Source of the DNA: Alphaproteobacteria bacterium UBA6324
GTDB lineage: Bacteria; Pseudomonadota; Alphaproteobacteria; CAAGCB01; CAG-977
Assembly (NCBI GenBank): GCA_002439085.1
Contig: DJSW01000026.1
Location: forward strand, 41,903-104,683
Direction of reading: 5' to 3'
DNA length: 62,781 nucleotides
Shown: piece by piece, positions 52,067 through 60,657 of the stretch
How positions within the stretch are numbered: the first letter of the stretch is position 1
Layout of the letters: every line of letters starts with the position of its first letter
Made by a program: the position numbers and the translations under genes
Notes under the pieces: generated by a model
Databases searched by the model: none
Seen by the model: the letters and a program-made list of their open reading frames with translations, nothing else
Told to the model about the DNA's origin: nothing

Positions 52067-53710
52067 TCAGATCAGCGTGTTCTGTTTCAACGCCGCGGCG
52101 ATGAACCCTTTGAAAATCGGGTGCGCCTGAAACGCGCGGGATTTGAATTCGGGGTGGAATTGCACCGCGATAAAGAACGGGTGGTCTTTCAATTCGACGA
52201 TTTCGGGCAGCAATCCGTCGGGCGAAGTCCCCGACACGATCAGGCCTTTTTCCTCCAACCGGCGGGCGACGGGCATACTGACTTCGTAGCGGTGGCGGTG
52301 GCGTTCGTGAATCACGTCCGCGCCGTCGTACAGCTTCGACGCCAGAGAGCCGGCTTTCAGCTTGCACGGATACGCGCCCAGACGCATCGTCCCGCCGACA
52401 TCCGTGTTTTCGTCGCGGATCTGTTTTTTGCCGTCCTGTTCCCATTCGGTCATCAGCGCGACGACGGGCGTGCAGTTTTTGGTGAATTCGGTCGAATTGG
52501 CGTCTTCGATGCCCAGCAGATGGCGCGCGGCTTCGATCACCGCGGTCTGCATCCCCAGACAAATGCCGAAGAACGGGATTTTCTTTTCGCGGGCGTAGCG
52601 TTCGGCGATCATTTTGCCTTCGACCCCGCGGTTGCCGAATCCGCCGGGAACGAGGATGCCCTGAATCCCCGCGAACGCCTGATCGACCTGTTCGGGCGTC
52701 ATCGTTTCCAGCGTGTCCGATTCGATCCATTTGACACGGACTTTGGTTTTATGGGCGATGCCCGCGTGGAACAATGCTTCGTTCAGCGATTTGTACGCGT
52801 CGGGCAGGCCGCAGTATTTGCCGACGACGGCGATCGTCGTTTCGTGTTCCCACGCGCCGATCGTGCCGATGATGACTTTCCATTTTTCCAAATCGGGCGC
52901 GGGCGCAGTTTCCAGCATGCCGAAGTGTTTCAGAATCTGCCGGTCGAGCCCCTGTTCGTGGTACTGCAACGGAATTTTGTAAATGCTGTCGGCGTCCAGC
53001 GCGATGATCACGTCTTCGGGCGCGATGTTGCAGAACAGCCCGATCTTGCGGCGTTCCGAATCCGACAGCATCATTTGCGAACGGCACAGCAGGACGTCGG
53101 GCTGAATCCCCGTTTCCAACAGCTGTTTGACCGAATGCTGCGTCGGTTTCGTTTTCAATTCGCCCGCCGTCGGAATGTAGGGTAGCAGCGTTAAATGCAA
53201 AAACAGGCAGTTTTCGCGTCCCGCCGTAATGGCGAACTGACGGATCGCTTCCAAAAACAGCGTGCCTTCGATATCGCCGACCGTGCCGCCGATTTCGTAG
53301 AGGACGAAGTCTTCGTCGTGCAGATCGGATTCGATGAAACGCTTGATTTCGTCGGTGACGTGAGGGATCGCCTGAACGGTCGCGCCCAGATATTCGCCGT
53401 GCCGTTCTTTCATCAGCACATTATAGTAAATGCGCCCGCCGGAAACGGAGTCCGTTTTATGGCACGGCACGTTGGTGAAACGTTCGTAATGCCCCAAATC
53501 CAAATCGGTTTCCGCGCCGTCGTCGGTGACGAACACTTCGCCGTGCTGATACGGCGACATCGTGCCGGGGTCGATGTTCAGGTACGGATCCATTTTGCGG
53601 TTGCGGACTTTGTACCCTCTGGCCTGCAGCAGCGCGCCCAAAGCGGCGGAAGCCATCCCTTTGCCCAAAGAAGACACAACGCCGCCCGTGATGAAAATAA
53701 ACTTTGTCAT
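52067..53710 (-). CDS. pyrG: CTP synthase
   Basis: Makes CTP from UTP, ATP and glutamine, the last step of pyrimidine nucleotide synthesis. The 547-aa protein has the synthetase N-domain (FIFITGGVVSSLGKGMASAA, SVKQLLETGIQPD) and the class I glutamine amidotransferase C-domain with the catalytic Cys in FFGICLGMQTAV and a His-Glu pair near VQFHPEFKSR. GGGGATAT precedes the ATG. The upstream stretch (53711-53811) is AT-rich and probably holds its promoter. Confidence 0.97.
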   Translation of the reverse strand: MTKFIFITGGVVSSLGKGMASAALGALLQARGYKVRNRKMDPYLNIDPGTMSPYQHGEVFVTDDGAETDLDLGHYERFTNVPCHKTDSVSGGRIYYNVLMKERHGEYLGATVQAIPHVTDEIKRFIESDLHDEDFVLYEIGGTVGDIEGTLFLEAIRQFAITAGRENCLFLHLTLLPYIPTAGELKTKPTQHSVKQLLETGIQPDVLLCRSQMMLSDSERRKIGLFCNIAPEDVIIALDADSIYKIPLQYHEQGLDRQILKHFGMLETAPAPDLEKWKVIIGTIGAWEHETTIAVVGKYCGLPDAYKSLNEALFHAGIAHKTKVRVKWIESDTLETMTPEQVDQAFAGIQGILVPGGFGNRGVEGKMIAERYAREKKIPFFGICLGMQTAVIEAARHLLGIEDANSTEFTKNCTPVVALMTEWEQDGKKQIRDENTDVGGTMRLGAYPCKLKAGSLASKLYDGADVIHERHRHRYEVSMPVARRLEEKGLIVSGTSPDGLLPEIVELKDHPFFIAVQFHPEFKSRAFQAHPIFKGFIAAALKQNTLI

Positions 53711-53844
53711 TTCGATATCCCCGACATTTTCAGATTGGTTTCGGCTATCATATAGGGCGGGATGATAAAGTCAAAGGGATTTTAAGGTGTTTTTAACATT
53801 CCGTTCCTAAAATGGCTTCGTATGTTTTTCAGGAAAGACCGACG

Positions 53845-54288
53845 ATGAAAAAACTGTTGTTTTCTTTGATGTGTTTGGTGGCCGCGCCCGTTTTGACGGG
53901 ATGCGCCGGCGGCGAAGCGATGTACCGTTCGGATGCGGACGGGACGAACGGCAGTTCGCCCAGCTTTGCGCAGTTCAACGACATCCCCATTCCGGAAAAG
54001 GCGACGATGGATTTGAAATCGACGCTGTTGCTGGGCGGGTCGAGTGCGTGGATCGGGCGGCTGGTGTTTTCCGCGCCATACACGTTGAACGCGATGTTCG
54101 ATTTTTATATGTCGGAAATGCCGAAGTTCGGTTGGAACGAAGTGACGGTCGTGCGGTCGAAAGTCAGCGTCCTGTCGTTCACGAACGGCGACCGCGTCGC
54201 GACGGTTCAGCTGGAACCCGACATGGTTAACGGGACGGTCGTTTCCTTTACGGTTTCCCCGCGGTCGAAAGACAAGGCGAAAAAGTAA
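53845..54288 (+). CDS. Lipoprotein of unknown function
   Basis: A 147-aa lipoprotein with signal MKKLLFSLMCLVAAPVLTGC (lipidated Cys20). The start at 53845 follows AGGAAAG. The mature part is a mixed alpha/beta domain (NAMFDFYMSEMPKFGWNEVT, SVLSFTNGDRVATVQLEPD) with a basic end (SPRSKDKAKK). I recognise no named family, though similar small lipoproteins occur in alphaproteobacteria. It probably faces the periplasm. Confidence 0.78.
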   Translation: MKKLLFSLMCLVAAPVLTGCAGGEAMYRSDADGTNGSSPSFAQFNDIPIPEKATMDLKSTLLLGGSSAWIGRLVFSAPYTLNAMFDFYMSEMPKFGWNEVTVVRSKVSVLSFTNGDRVATVQLEPDMVNGTVVSFTVSPRSKDKAKK

Positions 54289-54308
54289 GCTTTTTTTAAA
54301 ACCTTTTT

Positions 54309-54340
54309 AAAAGCTCCGCCGGTTTGACGGGGCTTTTTTT
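54309..54340. terminator. Terminator between lipoprotein gene and hisI
   Basis: AAAAGCTCCG/CGGGGCTTTT stem with one G-U pair, then TTTTTTT. It sits between two convergent genes and overlaps the hisI stop. Confidence 0.75.
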
Positions 54341-54675
54341 CAAATCGAACGGTAAAAACACGAACGGTTGCCGGTGTGGCACGCCGCGCCCGTCTGGTCG
54401 ATCAACGCCAGCAGCGTGTCGCCGTCGCAGTCGATCCTCAGTTCTTTTAACGTCTGAACGTGGCCGGACGTTTCGCCTTTGCGCCACAGGCGTTGGCGGG
54501 AACGGGAAAAATAGCACATCCGCCCCGTTTCGACCGTTTCCCTTAACGCCGTTTCGTTCGCCCACGCCATCATCAGCACCTCGCCCGTGTCGTATTGCTG
54601 GGCGATGACGGGAACCAGCCCGTCGGCGTTGTAACGGACGGTTTGAAACAGTTCTTCCGGCGATATCTTTTGCAT
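54340..54675 (-). CDS. hisI: Phosphoribosyl-AMP cyclohydrolase
   Basis: Opens the adenine ring of phosphoribosyl-AMP in histidine synthesis (third step). The 111-aa protein covers the whole HisI domain: MMAWANETALRETVETGRM, CYFSRSRQRLWRKGETSGH, the metal site RIDCDGDTLLALIDQTGAAC and CHTGNRSCFYR. HisE is not fused. The overlapping frame 54296-54718 is a shadow. It stands alone here, away from other his genes, divergent from the chorismate mutase gene. Confidence 0.94.
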   Translation of the reverse strand: MQKISPEELFQTVRYNADGLVPVIAQQYDTGEVLMMAWANETALRETVETGRMCYFSRSRQRLWRKGETSGHVQTLKELRIDCDGDTLLALIDQTGAACHTGNRSCFYRSI

Positions 54676-54767
54676 TTTTTCGATCCCTGAAAAAAAATTT
54701 AAAGCTTTTTGAGCGCAAGCGGTGTAAAAGGGAATTCCGTATTTTAATAAGCGAAAGGGCGATTTTG

Positions 54768-55619
54768 ATGCAAGGGGAAACTTTGGATGGACTGCGCGCG
54801 CAAATCGACGCCGTTGACGATCAGATGCACGATCTGTTGATGAAACGCGCGGCTTTGGTCGAACAGGTCGGACGCGTGAAATCCGGATCGAACCAACCGT
54901 CCGCTTTCGCTTTGCGGCCGAAACGCGAAATCGAGATTCTGCGGCGCCTGTGGCGTCGGCACAAAGGCAATCTGGACAGGGAAACGGTCGTCCGCGTGTG
55001 GCGCGAAATCATCAGCGCGTGCGTCAACCTGCAATCGCCCATGACCGTGGCGGTATTCATGCCGGAACGCGGGACGGGGTGTCTGGAAATCGCCCGCAAT
55101 TATTTCGGCGCGTTCACGCCGGTGCTGCCGTGCCGGTCGGTCAATCTGGTGTTGAAAGAATTAACGCAGGGCGAAGCGAACATCGCTTTGTTGTCCTTGC
55201 ACGACGACAAACAGGCGTGCTGGTGGTACGCTTTGGCGCAGGAATACAAACGTTCCGTCAGCGTGTTTTTGAAACTGCCCCTGACCGGCGCGGCGAACGG
55301 CCGCGGCGACGGGCGTTCCGCCTACGCGCTGAGCAAGTTGCCTTTTGAACCGACGGGCGAGGATAAAACCCTGCTGGTGGCGGAAACGGACGGGACGATC
55401 AGCCTCAGCACGCTGGATCTGCTGTTGAAATCCGCGGGCGTTCCCGTCAACGCGATTTGCGATTCTTACACGCCCGACATGATGCGCAAAGCCTATCTGT
55501 TCGAGGTTGAAGGCTGGCTGTCCGATCAGGACGAACGGCTGGGCGCTCTGATCGACAGGGAAAACGGCAAAATCACCATGTTGCGCGTGATCGGCGGCCA
55601 TCCCGTCGAATTGTCTTAG
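54768..55619 (+). CDS. Chorismate mutase with C-terminal prephenate dehydratase-like region
   Basis: A 283-aa protein. Residues 1-90 form an AroQ-type chorismate mutase (LDGLRAQIDAVDDQMHDLLM, KREIEILRRLWRRHKGNLDR), which turns chorismate into prephenate. Residues 92-283 (PMTVAVFMPERGTGCLEIAR, SVNLVLKELTQGEANIALLS, KITMLRVIGGHPVELS) look like a diverged periplasmic-binding-fold/prephenate dehydratase domain and may act as a sensor or regulator. The ATG at 54768 follows AAAGGGCG. It is followed after 17 nt by hisC, as in other alphaproteobacteria where the pair serves Tyr/Phe synthesis. Confidence 0.85.
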   Translation: MQGETLDGLRAQIDAVDDQMHDLLMKRAALVEQVGRVKSGSNQPSAFALRPKREIEILRRLWRRHKGNLDRETVVRVWREIISACVNLQSPMTVAVFMPERGTGCLEIARNYFGAFTPVLPCRSVNLVLKELTQGEANIALLSLHDDKQACWWYALAQEYKRSVSVFLKLPLTGAANGRGDGRSAYALSKLPFEPTGEDKTLLVAETDGTISLSTLDLLLKSAGVPVNAICDSYTPDMMRKAYLFEVEGWLSDQDERLGALIDRENGKITMLRVIGGHPVELS

Positions 55620-55636
55620 AGGAATTTAATAAAGCG

Positions 55637-56734
55637 ATGAAAAACTATCCCGTTTGCGCCCATTTGAGCGTTATGTCCCTGAAACCCTATGTCGGCGGCG
55701 CGTCGGCCGTCAAAGGAATGGACAAGGTGATCAAGCTGTCGTCGAACGAAGGCGCGTTCGGCACGAACCCCGCCGCGGTCGCGGCGTGCAAAAACGCCGC
55801 GGAAAACTTGTTCCGCTATCCCGACGGCGGTTCCGTCGCTCTGCGCGTTGCGATCGCCGAAGCGCACGGATTGGACGCGAACCGGATCGTTTGCGGCAAC
55901 GGGTCGGACGAACTGATCGGCCTGCTGTGCCACGCCTATCTGCGCGAACACGACGAAGTCGTCATCACGCAATATGCGTTTTTGATGTACCGCCTTTACG
56001 CCGTCGGATGCGGGGCGCAGCCTGTCACCGTTCCCGAAAAGAATTATAGGGTGGACGCGGACGCGATATTGAAAGTGATCACGCCGAAAACCAGAATGAT
56101 TTTCATCGCCAACCCCGGAAATCCGACGGGGACGTATCTGACAAAGGATGAGATTCGCCGTTTGTGCCGTTTTCTGCCTGAAAACATTGTCATTGTGTTG
56201 GATGCGGCCTATGCCGAATTCGTCGATTCGGCGGATTACGACGCGGGCGTCGCTCTGGTTGACGAATTTCCGAACGTCGTGATGTTGCGGACGTTTTCAA
56301 AAATCTACGGGCTGGGCGGCGTCCGTTTGGGGTGGAGCTACGCTTCGCAGGAAATCACGGACGTTTTGAACCGCATCCGCGGGCCGTTCAACGTCAACGC
56401 CGTCGCGCAGGCGGCGGGAATTGCGGCCGTTCAAGACAGGGCGTTCGTGAAAAAATCGTTCGAGCATAATAAAAAATGGCGCGACATCCTGACGCGCGAA
56501 CTGACGGACATCGGGTTGACCGTCACGCCGTCGGCGGCGAACTTTGTTCTGGTTCATTTTCCGCATACGGGCAAAACGGCCGAACAAGCGGATGAATTCC
56601 TGCAAAGCCGCGGCATCATCGTGCGCCGCGTCGCGTCCTACGGTTTGCCGGACGCGCTGCGCATGACGATCGGCAACGAGGACGAAGTGAAGGCGTTGTT
56701 GGCCGCGTTAAAGGATTTTATGGCGCGGGATTAG
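55637..56734 (+). CDS. hisC: Histidinol-phosphate / aromatic aminotransferase
   Basis: A 365-aa class I/II PLP aminotransferase. The PLP Lys is in RTFSKIYGLGGVRLGW, with the Asn in IFIANPGNPTGTYLT and YAEFV upstream. Such HisC2 enzymes act on histidinol phosphate and also on prephenate or phenylpyruvate. Being in one operon with chorismate mutase points to the aromatic pathway. No tyrC/tyrA follows here. Its 3' end overlaps the DUF2125-like gene by 17 nt. Confidence 0.9.
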   Translation: MKNYPVCAHLSVMSLKPYVGGASAVKGMDKVIKLSSNEGAFGTNPAAVAACKNAAENLFRYPDGGSVALRVAIAEAHGLDANRIVCGNGSDELIGLLCHAYLREHDEVVITQYAFLMYRLYAVGCGAQPVTVPEKNYRVDADAILKVITPKTRMIFIANPGNPTGTYLTKDEIRRLCRFLPENIVIVLDAAYAEFVDSADYDAGVALVDEFPNVVMLRTFSKIYGLGGVRLGWSYASQEITDVLNRIRGPFNVNAVAQAAGIAAVQDRAFVKKSFEHNKKWRDILTRELTDIGLTVTPSAANFVLVHFPHTGKTAEQADEFLQSRGIIVRRVASYGLPDALRMTIGNEDEVKALLAALKDFMARD

Positions 56735-57851
56735 GATTCGCGTCGTTTTTATCAAACAGCAAAACCTGTCCGGCATAGATTTTGCCGGATTGAACACTGA
56801 ACGGCGATGTGACGGACGGTTGCGATTCGCCGTTTTCGCGTTTCAGCTTTTCACCCAAAACGACTTTGGCGACGGAAACGCGGCTGGGGCGGACGTAGTC
56901 GTCCTTGATCAGCATATCCAACAGGTCAAACAGGCCGTAAGCTTTGGCGACGCCCGCGCCCGCGGGTTCAAACGCCGCGTTGAACCCGAACGTGCCGGAA
57001 AAATCGGCCATAAACGGTTTCCAGATGATTTCCCCGTGCTTGATTTCGACTGTGCCGCTGTTTCCCGTCCACGCCACCCAAACGGATTTGCCGTTTGTTT
57101 CGGACGGCAATCCCTCCACCGTTCCGGTCAGGCGCAGCAATTCGGCGTTCGCGGGCAAATTCCGGCGCATATAGGCCGGCAGGCCGAGGCCGTTTGTTTC
57201 CAAATCAAAGGAAAGGGAAAAGGTTTTATCCTCCGTCGTCGGGGCGTCGCGGCGGGCGTTCATGGAAAGGGAGGCGATCGCAAAACCTTGCATTGATTTC
57301 GGGGACGCCGCCTGAACGTTTTTAAACACGGCGGAAACGGACAGGGGATCTTTTTTCGACGGCAGGCGGATCGTCACGTCGCCCCGCCCGACGACCAGCC
57401 GGATGTCGCCGATGACGCCGGTCGTCAAAGAATGCGTGCCGTTTGTTTTGACCGTCACGGTGTGCGGCGTGAACGGGTTCGACGAAACGCCGATCCGCCC
57501 CGCCTTTAACGTCCAGCCGCCGATTTCCGCGGGGGCGGTGATGACCAGATCGTCCAGATTCACGCCGCTTTTGAACGCCGGATTGGACGACGGCGCGCTG
57601 TAGGATATGCCGAACCCGTTGTCGCCCAATTCTTTCAGCACGGCGTAAATCCCCGAACGTAGCAGCCGTTCGCCCTGCAGGCAGACGCTGGCGTAAATGG
57701 CGAACGCGGCGGCGCAGGACAGCAAAACGCCTTTCGGGCCGGAAAAAACGCCGATCACTTGGGAAAGCAGGGATTCTTCGGGTGCGTCCGCCGGCGCGTC
57801 GGCGGCGGGGGATTGCGGTTTCAAACGGGGCAGTTTTTTCGGGTCGATCAT
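56718..57851 (-). CDS. DUF2125-like membrane-anchored protein
   Basis: A 377-aa protein. A Pro/Ala-rich cytosolic N-terminus (MIDPKKLPRLKPQSPAADAP) and one membrane span (about 41-60, GVLLSCAAAFAIYASVCLQG) precede a large periplasmic beta-rich part (VNLDDLVITAPAEIGGWTLK, GDVTIRLPSKKDPLSVSAVF). This layout and its place next to aromatic biosynthesis genes match DUF2125 proteins of alphaproteobacteria. Function unknown; the beta-rich domain may handle lipids or envelope assembly. Confidence 0.72.
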   Translation of the reverse strand: MIDPKKLPRLKPQSPAADAPADAPEESLLSQVIGVFSGPKGVLLSCAAAFAIYASVCLQGERLLRSGIYAVLKELGDNGFGISYSAPSSNPAFKSGVNLDDLVITAPAEIGGWTLKAGRIGVSSNPFTPHTVTVKTNGTHSLTTGVIGDIRLVVGRGDVTIRLPSKKDPLSVSAVFKNVQAASPKSMQGFAIASLSMNARRDAPTTEDKTFSLSFDLETNGLGLPAYMRRNLPANAELLRLTGTVEGLPSETNGKSVWVAWTGNSGTVEIKHGEIIWKPFMADFSGTFGFNAAFEPAGAGVAKAYGLFDLLDMLIKDDYVRPSRVSVAKVVLGEKLKRENGESQPSVTSPFSVQSGKIYAGQVLLFDKNDANPNPAP

Positions 57852-57941
57852 ATCGGATGCCGGAGGTTGTTGATTGGAATCACTTTATCATATACATTTT
57901 CCGGACGGGTGTATATTGTTTTCGGGTGAAAGGAAAACGAC

Positions 57942-58550
57942 ATGGCGGTTAAAACGATCGTATTCGATTTCGGCGGCGTCCTGATTGATTGGAATCCGCG
58001 TTATTTGTACAGGAAAGTGTTCCAAAACGAAACGGAGATGGAACGTTTCCTGACCGAAGTGTGCGCGCCCGAATGGAACGAACAGATGGACAAGGGAAAG
58101 CCGTTCAAACAGGGCGTGGCCGAATTGACGGCTTTGCATCCCGAATACGCGGAACAGATCGCCATGTTCGACACGCGCTGGCGCGAAATGTGCGCGGGCG
58201 AAATCGCGGGCAGCGTCGATTTGCTGCGCCGGCTGGCGAAAAAATATCCGGTTTACGGGTTGACGAACTGGTCGGCGGAAAAATTCGACGTGACGTATCC
58301 GGAACACGATTTTTTCAAATTGTTCAAAGGGATCGTCGTTTCCGGCGTTGAAAGGGAAATCAAACCCGATCCGCGCCTGTTTGAAATATTGATCGAACGT
58401 TACGGCATTGATCCGGCGCAAACGGTGTTCACCGACGATTCGCGGCGCAACATCGACACGGCGGAAAAACTCGGATTCCAAGCGATCCGGTTTTTGTCGC
58501 CGGAACAGCTGGCAAACGATCTGCGCGCCAAGGGCGTCGCCGTCGATTAA
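57942..58550 (+). CDS. HAD-superfamily hydrolase, YihX-like
   Basis: A 202-aa HAD-IA hydrolase. The nucleophile Asp9 is in VFDFGGVLIDWN, motif II in YGLTNWS, motif III Lys in EREIKPDPRLFEILIERYGI, and motif IV in FTDDSRRNIDTAEKLGFQAI. The fold class removes phosphate from small sugars such as glucose-1-phosphate. The ATG at 57942 follows a GGAAAACGAC stretch. Likely monocistronic; a short hairpin (ACATCC/GGATGT, 58557-58587) follows. Confidence 0.9.
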   Translation: MAVKTIVFDFGGVLIDWNPRYLYRKVFQNETEMERFLTEVCAPEWNEQMDKGKPFKQGVAELTALHPEYAEQIAMFDTRWREMCAGEIAGSVDLLRRLAKKYPVYGLTNWSAEKFDVTYPEHDFFKLFKGIVVSGVEREIKPDPRLFEILIERYGIDPAQTVFTDDSRRNIDTAEKLGFQAIRFLSPEQLANDLRAKGVAVD

Positions 58551-58555
58551 ATAAA

Positions 58556-58590
58556 GACATCCCCCGCAAAACCGGCGCGGAGGATGTTTG
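58556..58590. terminator. Weak hairpin between convergent genes
   Basis: ACATCC...GGATGT with inner GC pairs, no clear T-run. It may end the HAD gene transcript, but the signal is weak. Confidence 0.4.
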
Positions 58591-58594
58591 GAAA

Positions 58595-59008
58595 TCAGTC
58601 TTCGGCGGAATCTTTTTTCTTTTTGAAATGTTTTCCGCCTTTTTTGCCTTTGCGCGGCTTGTCCGCCTTGTCGGTTTCGTCCGCTTTTTTATCTTCGCTC
58701 ACTTCCGCGTCCGTTGTTCCCTCGGCCTTTTTCAGGGCGTCGCGTTCGCCTTTCTGGCGGGTTTTCAATTCGTTGACCTCTTTGATCTGTTTGATTTTCA
58801 TATCCTTGGATTCCTCTTTTTGCTTCAACAGCAGCTTTTTCATCGCGTCGGAAATCTTGTCGCTTTTTTCGATTTTGGCGATGTCTTCCTTGAAATCGCG
58901 TTCGATGCCGGCGATTTTGTGTTCCAGCCAGTCGCCCTTGAATTCCTTGGCCGTGGCGGGAAAAGCCGTCAGACACAGCAAAGCCAATGCCGCAATACCT
59001 TTGTTCAT
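58595..59008 (-). CDS. Small exported Lys-rich protein
   Basis: A 137-aa protein with signal peptide (MNKGIAALALLCLTAFPATA, cleavage near 20). The mature chain is a charged helix, probably a coiled coil (IAGIERDFKEDIAKIEKSDK, MKKLLLKQKEESKDMKIKQI), ending in a very basic tail (PRKGKKGGKHFKKKKDS). The start at 59008 is 7 nt after AGGAGA; a second ATG sits two codons upstream. No family recognised. It may bind anionic polymers in the periplasm or be a chaperone-like protein; neither is shown. Confidence 0.72.
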   Translation of the reverse strand: MNKGIAALALLCLTAFPATAKEFKGDWLEHKIAGIERDFKEDIAKIEKSDKISDAMKKLLLKQKEESKDMKIKQIKEVNELKTRQKGERDALKKAEGTTDAEVSEDKKADETDKADKPRKGKKGGKHFKKKKDSAED

Positions 59009-59113
59009 GTTCATTCTCCTGTTCCGTTTTTCCGTCCGCCGGCGGGATCGCGGCGGATTCACCGTCAAACATTTTAAACCGGAAAAGGGGAAAAAGCCTA
59101 TGTGTTTTTTTGT

Positions 59114-59142
59114 TTGACAGGGATGCCCCGTTTTTATAGCAT
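59114..59142 (+). promoter_or_regulatory. trp leader promoter
   Basis: TTGACA (59114-59119) is a consensus -35. A 17-nt spacer leads to TAGCAT (59137-59142) or 15 nt to TATAGC (59135-59140). Transcription would then start at about 59148-59150, at or right next to the leader ATG, so the leader would have almost no 5' UTR. Confidence 0.6.
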
Positions 59143-59149
59143 TATTCCC

Positions 59150-59209
59150 ATGATGAAACGGATGAACGACATTCTGCGCGCGGCGCAAAACTGGTGGTGG
59201 CTTTCCTAG
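59150..59209 (+). CDS. trpL: Trp leader peptide
   Basis: A 19-codon frame, MMKRMNDILRAAQNWWWLS, with three Trp codons in a row just before the stop, which is the signature of an attenuator that measures charged tRNA-Trp. It is followed by stem-loops described separately and then by trpB. The start appears to coincide with the transcription start, as known for trpL of Sinorhizobium. It is a regulatory peptide, not an enzyme. Confidence 0.88.
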   Translation: MMKRMNDILRAAQNWWWLS

Positions 59210-59279
59210 GGAAAGCCGCAACGGATGTCTGTTCGCCAACGCCGCGGGTTTCCCGAAACGGGAAACGGCGGTTTTTTTT
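59199..59279 (+). ncRNA. trp attenuator RNA
   Basis: Three pairing regions are visible. Hairpin 1:2 is GGCTTTCC-tag-GGAAAGCC (59199-59217), including the third Trp codon (59198-59200) and the stop. The terminator 3:4 is GTTTCCCG-aaa-CGGGAAAC (59248-59266) extended by CCGC/GCGG (59242-59245, 59268-59271), with TTTTTTTT after it. Segment 2 (GGGAAAGCCGC, 59209-59219) can instead pair with GCGGGTTTCCC (59244-59254) to form an antiterminator. If ribosomes stall at the Trp codons, the antiterminator forms and trpB is expressed; otherwise transcription stops. Confidence 0.87.
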
Positions 59280-59346
59280 ATATGTCGAACCTCTCTTTCC
59301 CGAACAACGGCAAGGTTTAACGAAACAAAGGAAAGGTTTGACTGAA

Positions 59347-60549
59347 ATGAATTACAATCCCGAATATTCCAATCCCGACGCGAACGGCTTTTTCAACGGT
59401 TTCGGCGGAATGTTCCTGCCCGACGAACTGAAATCCGTCATGCGCGAAATCGCGGATGCCTATGCGGCGACCAAGGACACGCCGGAATTTCAAAACACGC
59501 TGGCGTATTATTTGAAAGAATACGTCGGCCGCGAAACGCCGCTTTATTTCGCTGAACGGTTGACAAAAACGGCCGGAGGGGCGAAAATCTATCTGAAACG
59601 CGAGGATTTGTGCCATACGGGCGCGCATAAAATCAACAACGTCATGGGGCAGATTTTGCTGGCGCGCCATATGGGGAAAAAGCGCGTCATCGCCGAAACC
59701 GGCGCGGGTCAGCACGGTGTCGCGACGGCGACGGGCGCGGCGCTACTGGGGATGAAATGCCGCGTCTATATGGGCGAGGAAGACACCAAAAGGCAGGAGC
59801 TGAACGTTTTCCGCATGAAAATGCTGGGGGCGGAGGTCGTGCCCGTCACCAAAGGCCAAAAAACGCTGAGCGACGCGGTGGACGCCGCCTTGGCCGATCT
59901 GGTCGAAAATTATCAAGACACGTTCTATCTGGTCGGTTCGGCCGTCGGGCCGCATCCGTATCCGATGATGGTGCGCGATTTCCAATCCGTCATCGGCAAA
60001 GAGGCGCGCCGCCAAATTCTGGAACACGAAGGCCGGCTGCCCGATTACGCGGTCGCGTGCGTCGGCGGCGGCAGCAACGCGATCGGCCTTTTTTCCGGAT
60101 TCGTCAACGATCCGTCCGTCCGGCTGGTCGGGGTCGAAGCCGCGGGCAAAGGGTTGGACACCAAGGAACACTGCGCCACGATGACAAAGGGAAAACCGGG
60201 GGTGCTGCACGGCGCTTATTCCTATTTGCTGCAGGAACCGGACGGGACGCCGTCGCCGACGCACAGCATTTCAGCGGGGCTGGACTATCCGGGGGTCGGC
60301 GCCGAACATAGTATGCTGAAAGACACCGGCCGCGCCGTTTACGAAACCGCCACGGACGCCGAAGCGATCGACGCGTGTCTGGCCTTGTCGCGGATCGAGG
60401 GGATCATTCCGGCGCTGGAATCGTCGCACGCTTTGGCCTATACGATGAAACTGGCCAAAACGTTGAATCCGGAACAGATCGTCGTGATGAACCTGTCGGG
60501 GCGCGGGGACAAGGACGTGCACATCATTCGGCAGGCCGTCGCGTTGTGA
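59347..60549 (+). CDS. trpB: Tryptophan synthase beta chain
   Basis: Condenses indole with serine to form tryptophan, using PLP. The 400-aa protein has the PLP Lys in HTGAHKINNVMGQILLARHM, the phosphate loop CVGGGSNAIGLFSGF and the TrpB ending MNLSGRGDKDVHII. The start at 59347 follows GGAAAGG; the frame extends upstream through the attenuator only by chance. trpA, usually adjacent, does not follow. The gene alone is under trp attenuation. Confidence 0.97.
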   Translation: MNYNPEYSNPDANGFFNGFGGMFLPDELKSVMREIADAYAATKDTPEFQNTLAYYLKEYVGRETPLYFAERLTKTAGGAKIYLKREDLCHTGAHKINNVMGQILLARHMGKKRVIAETGAGQHGVATATGAALLGMKCRVYMGEEDTKRQELNVFRMKMLGAEVVPVTKGQKTLSDAVDAALADLVENYQDTFYLVGSAVGPHPYPMMVRDFQSVIGKEARRQILEHEGRLPDYAVACVGGGSNAIGLFSGFVNDPSVRLVGVEAAGKGLDTKEHCATMTKGKPGVLHGAYSYLLQEPDGTPSPTHSISAGLDYPGVGAEHSMLKDTGRAVYETATDAEAIDACLALSRIEGIIPALESSHALAYTMKLAKTLNPEQIVVMNLSGRGDKDVHIIRQAVAL

Positions 60550-60572
60550 CGGAAAAGTGCTGAAAATCAGGA

Positions 60573-60604
60573 AAAAGGGGCGGACGGACGCCGCCTCTTT
60601 TCTT
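60573..60604 (+). terminator. Terminator-like hairpin after trpB
   Basis: GGGGCGG-acggacg-CCGCCTC followed by TTTTCTTT. Plausible end of the trpB transcript. Confidence 0.6.
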
Positions 60605-60657
60605 TCGCGCCGGTTTCATATATAGTACGCCTGCAAAAAACGGAAAGGATGCGGACG

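Noticed and set aside
54296..54718. 140-codon frame overlapping hisI
   Set aside because: A different frame on the same strand as hisI; hisI has all motifs, the longer frame has none.
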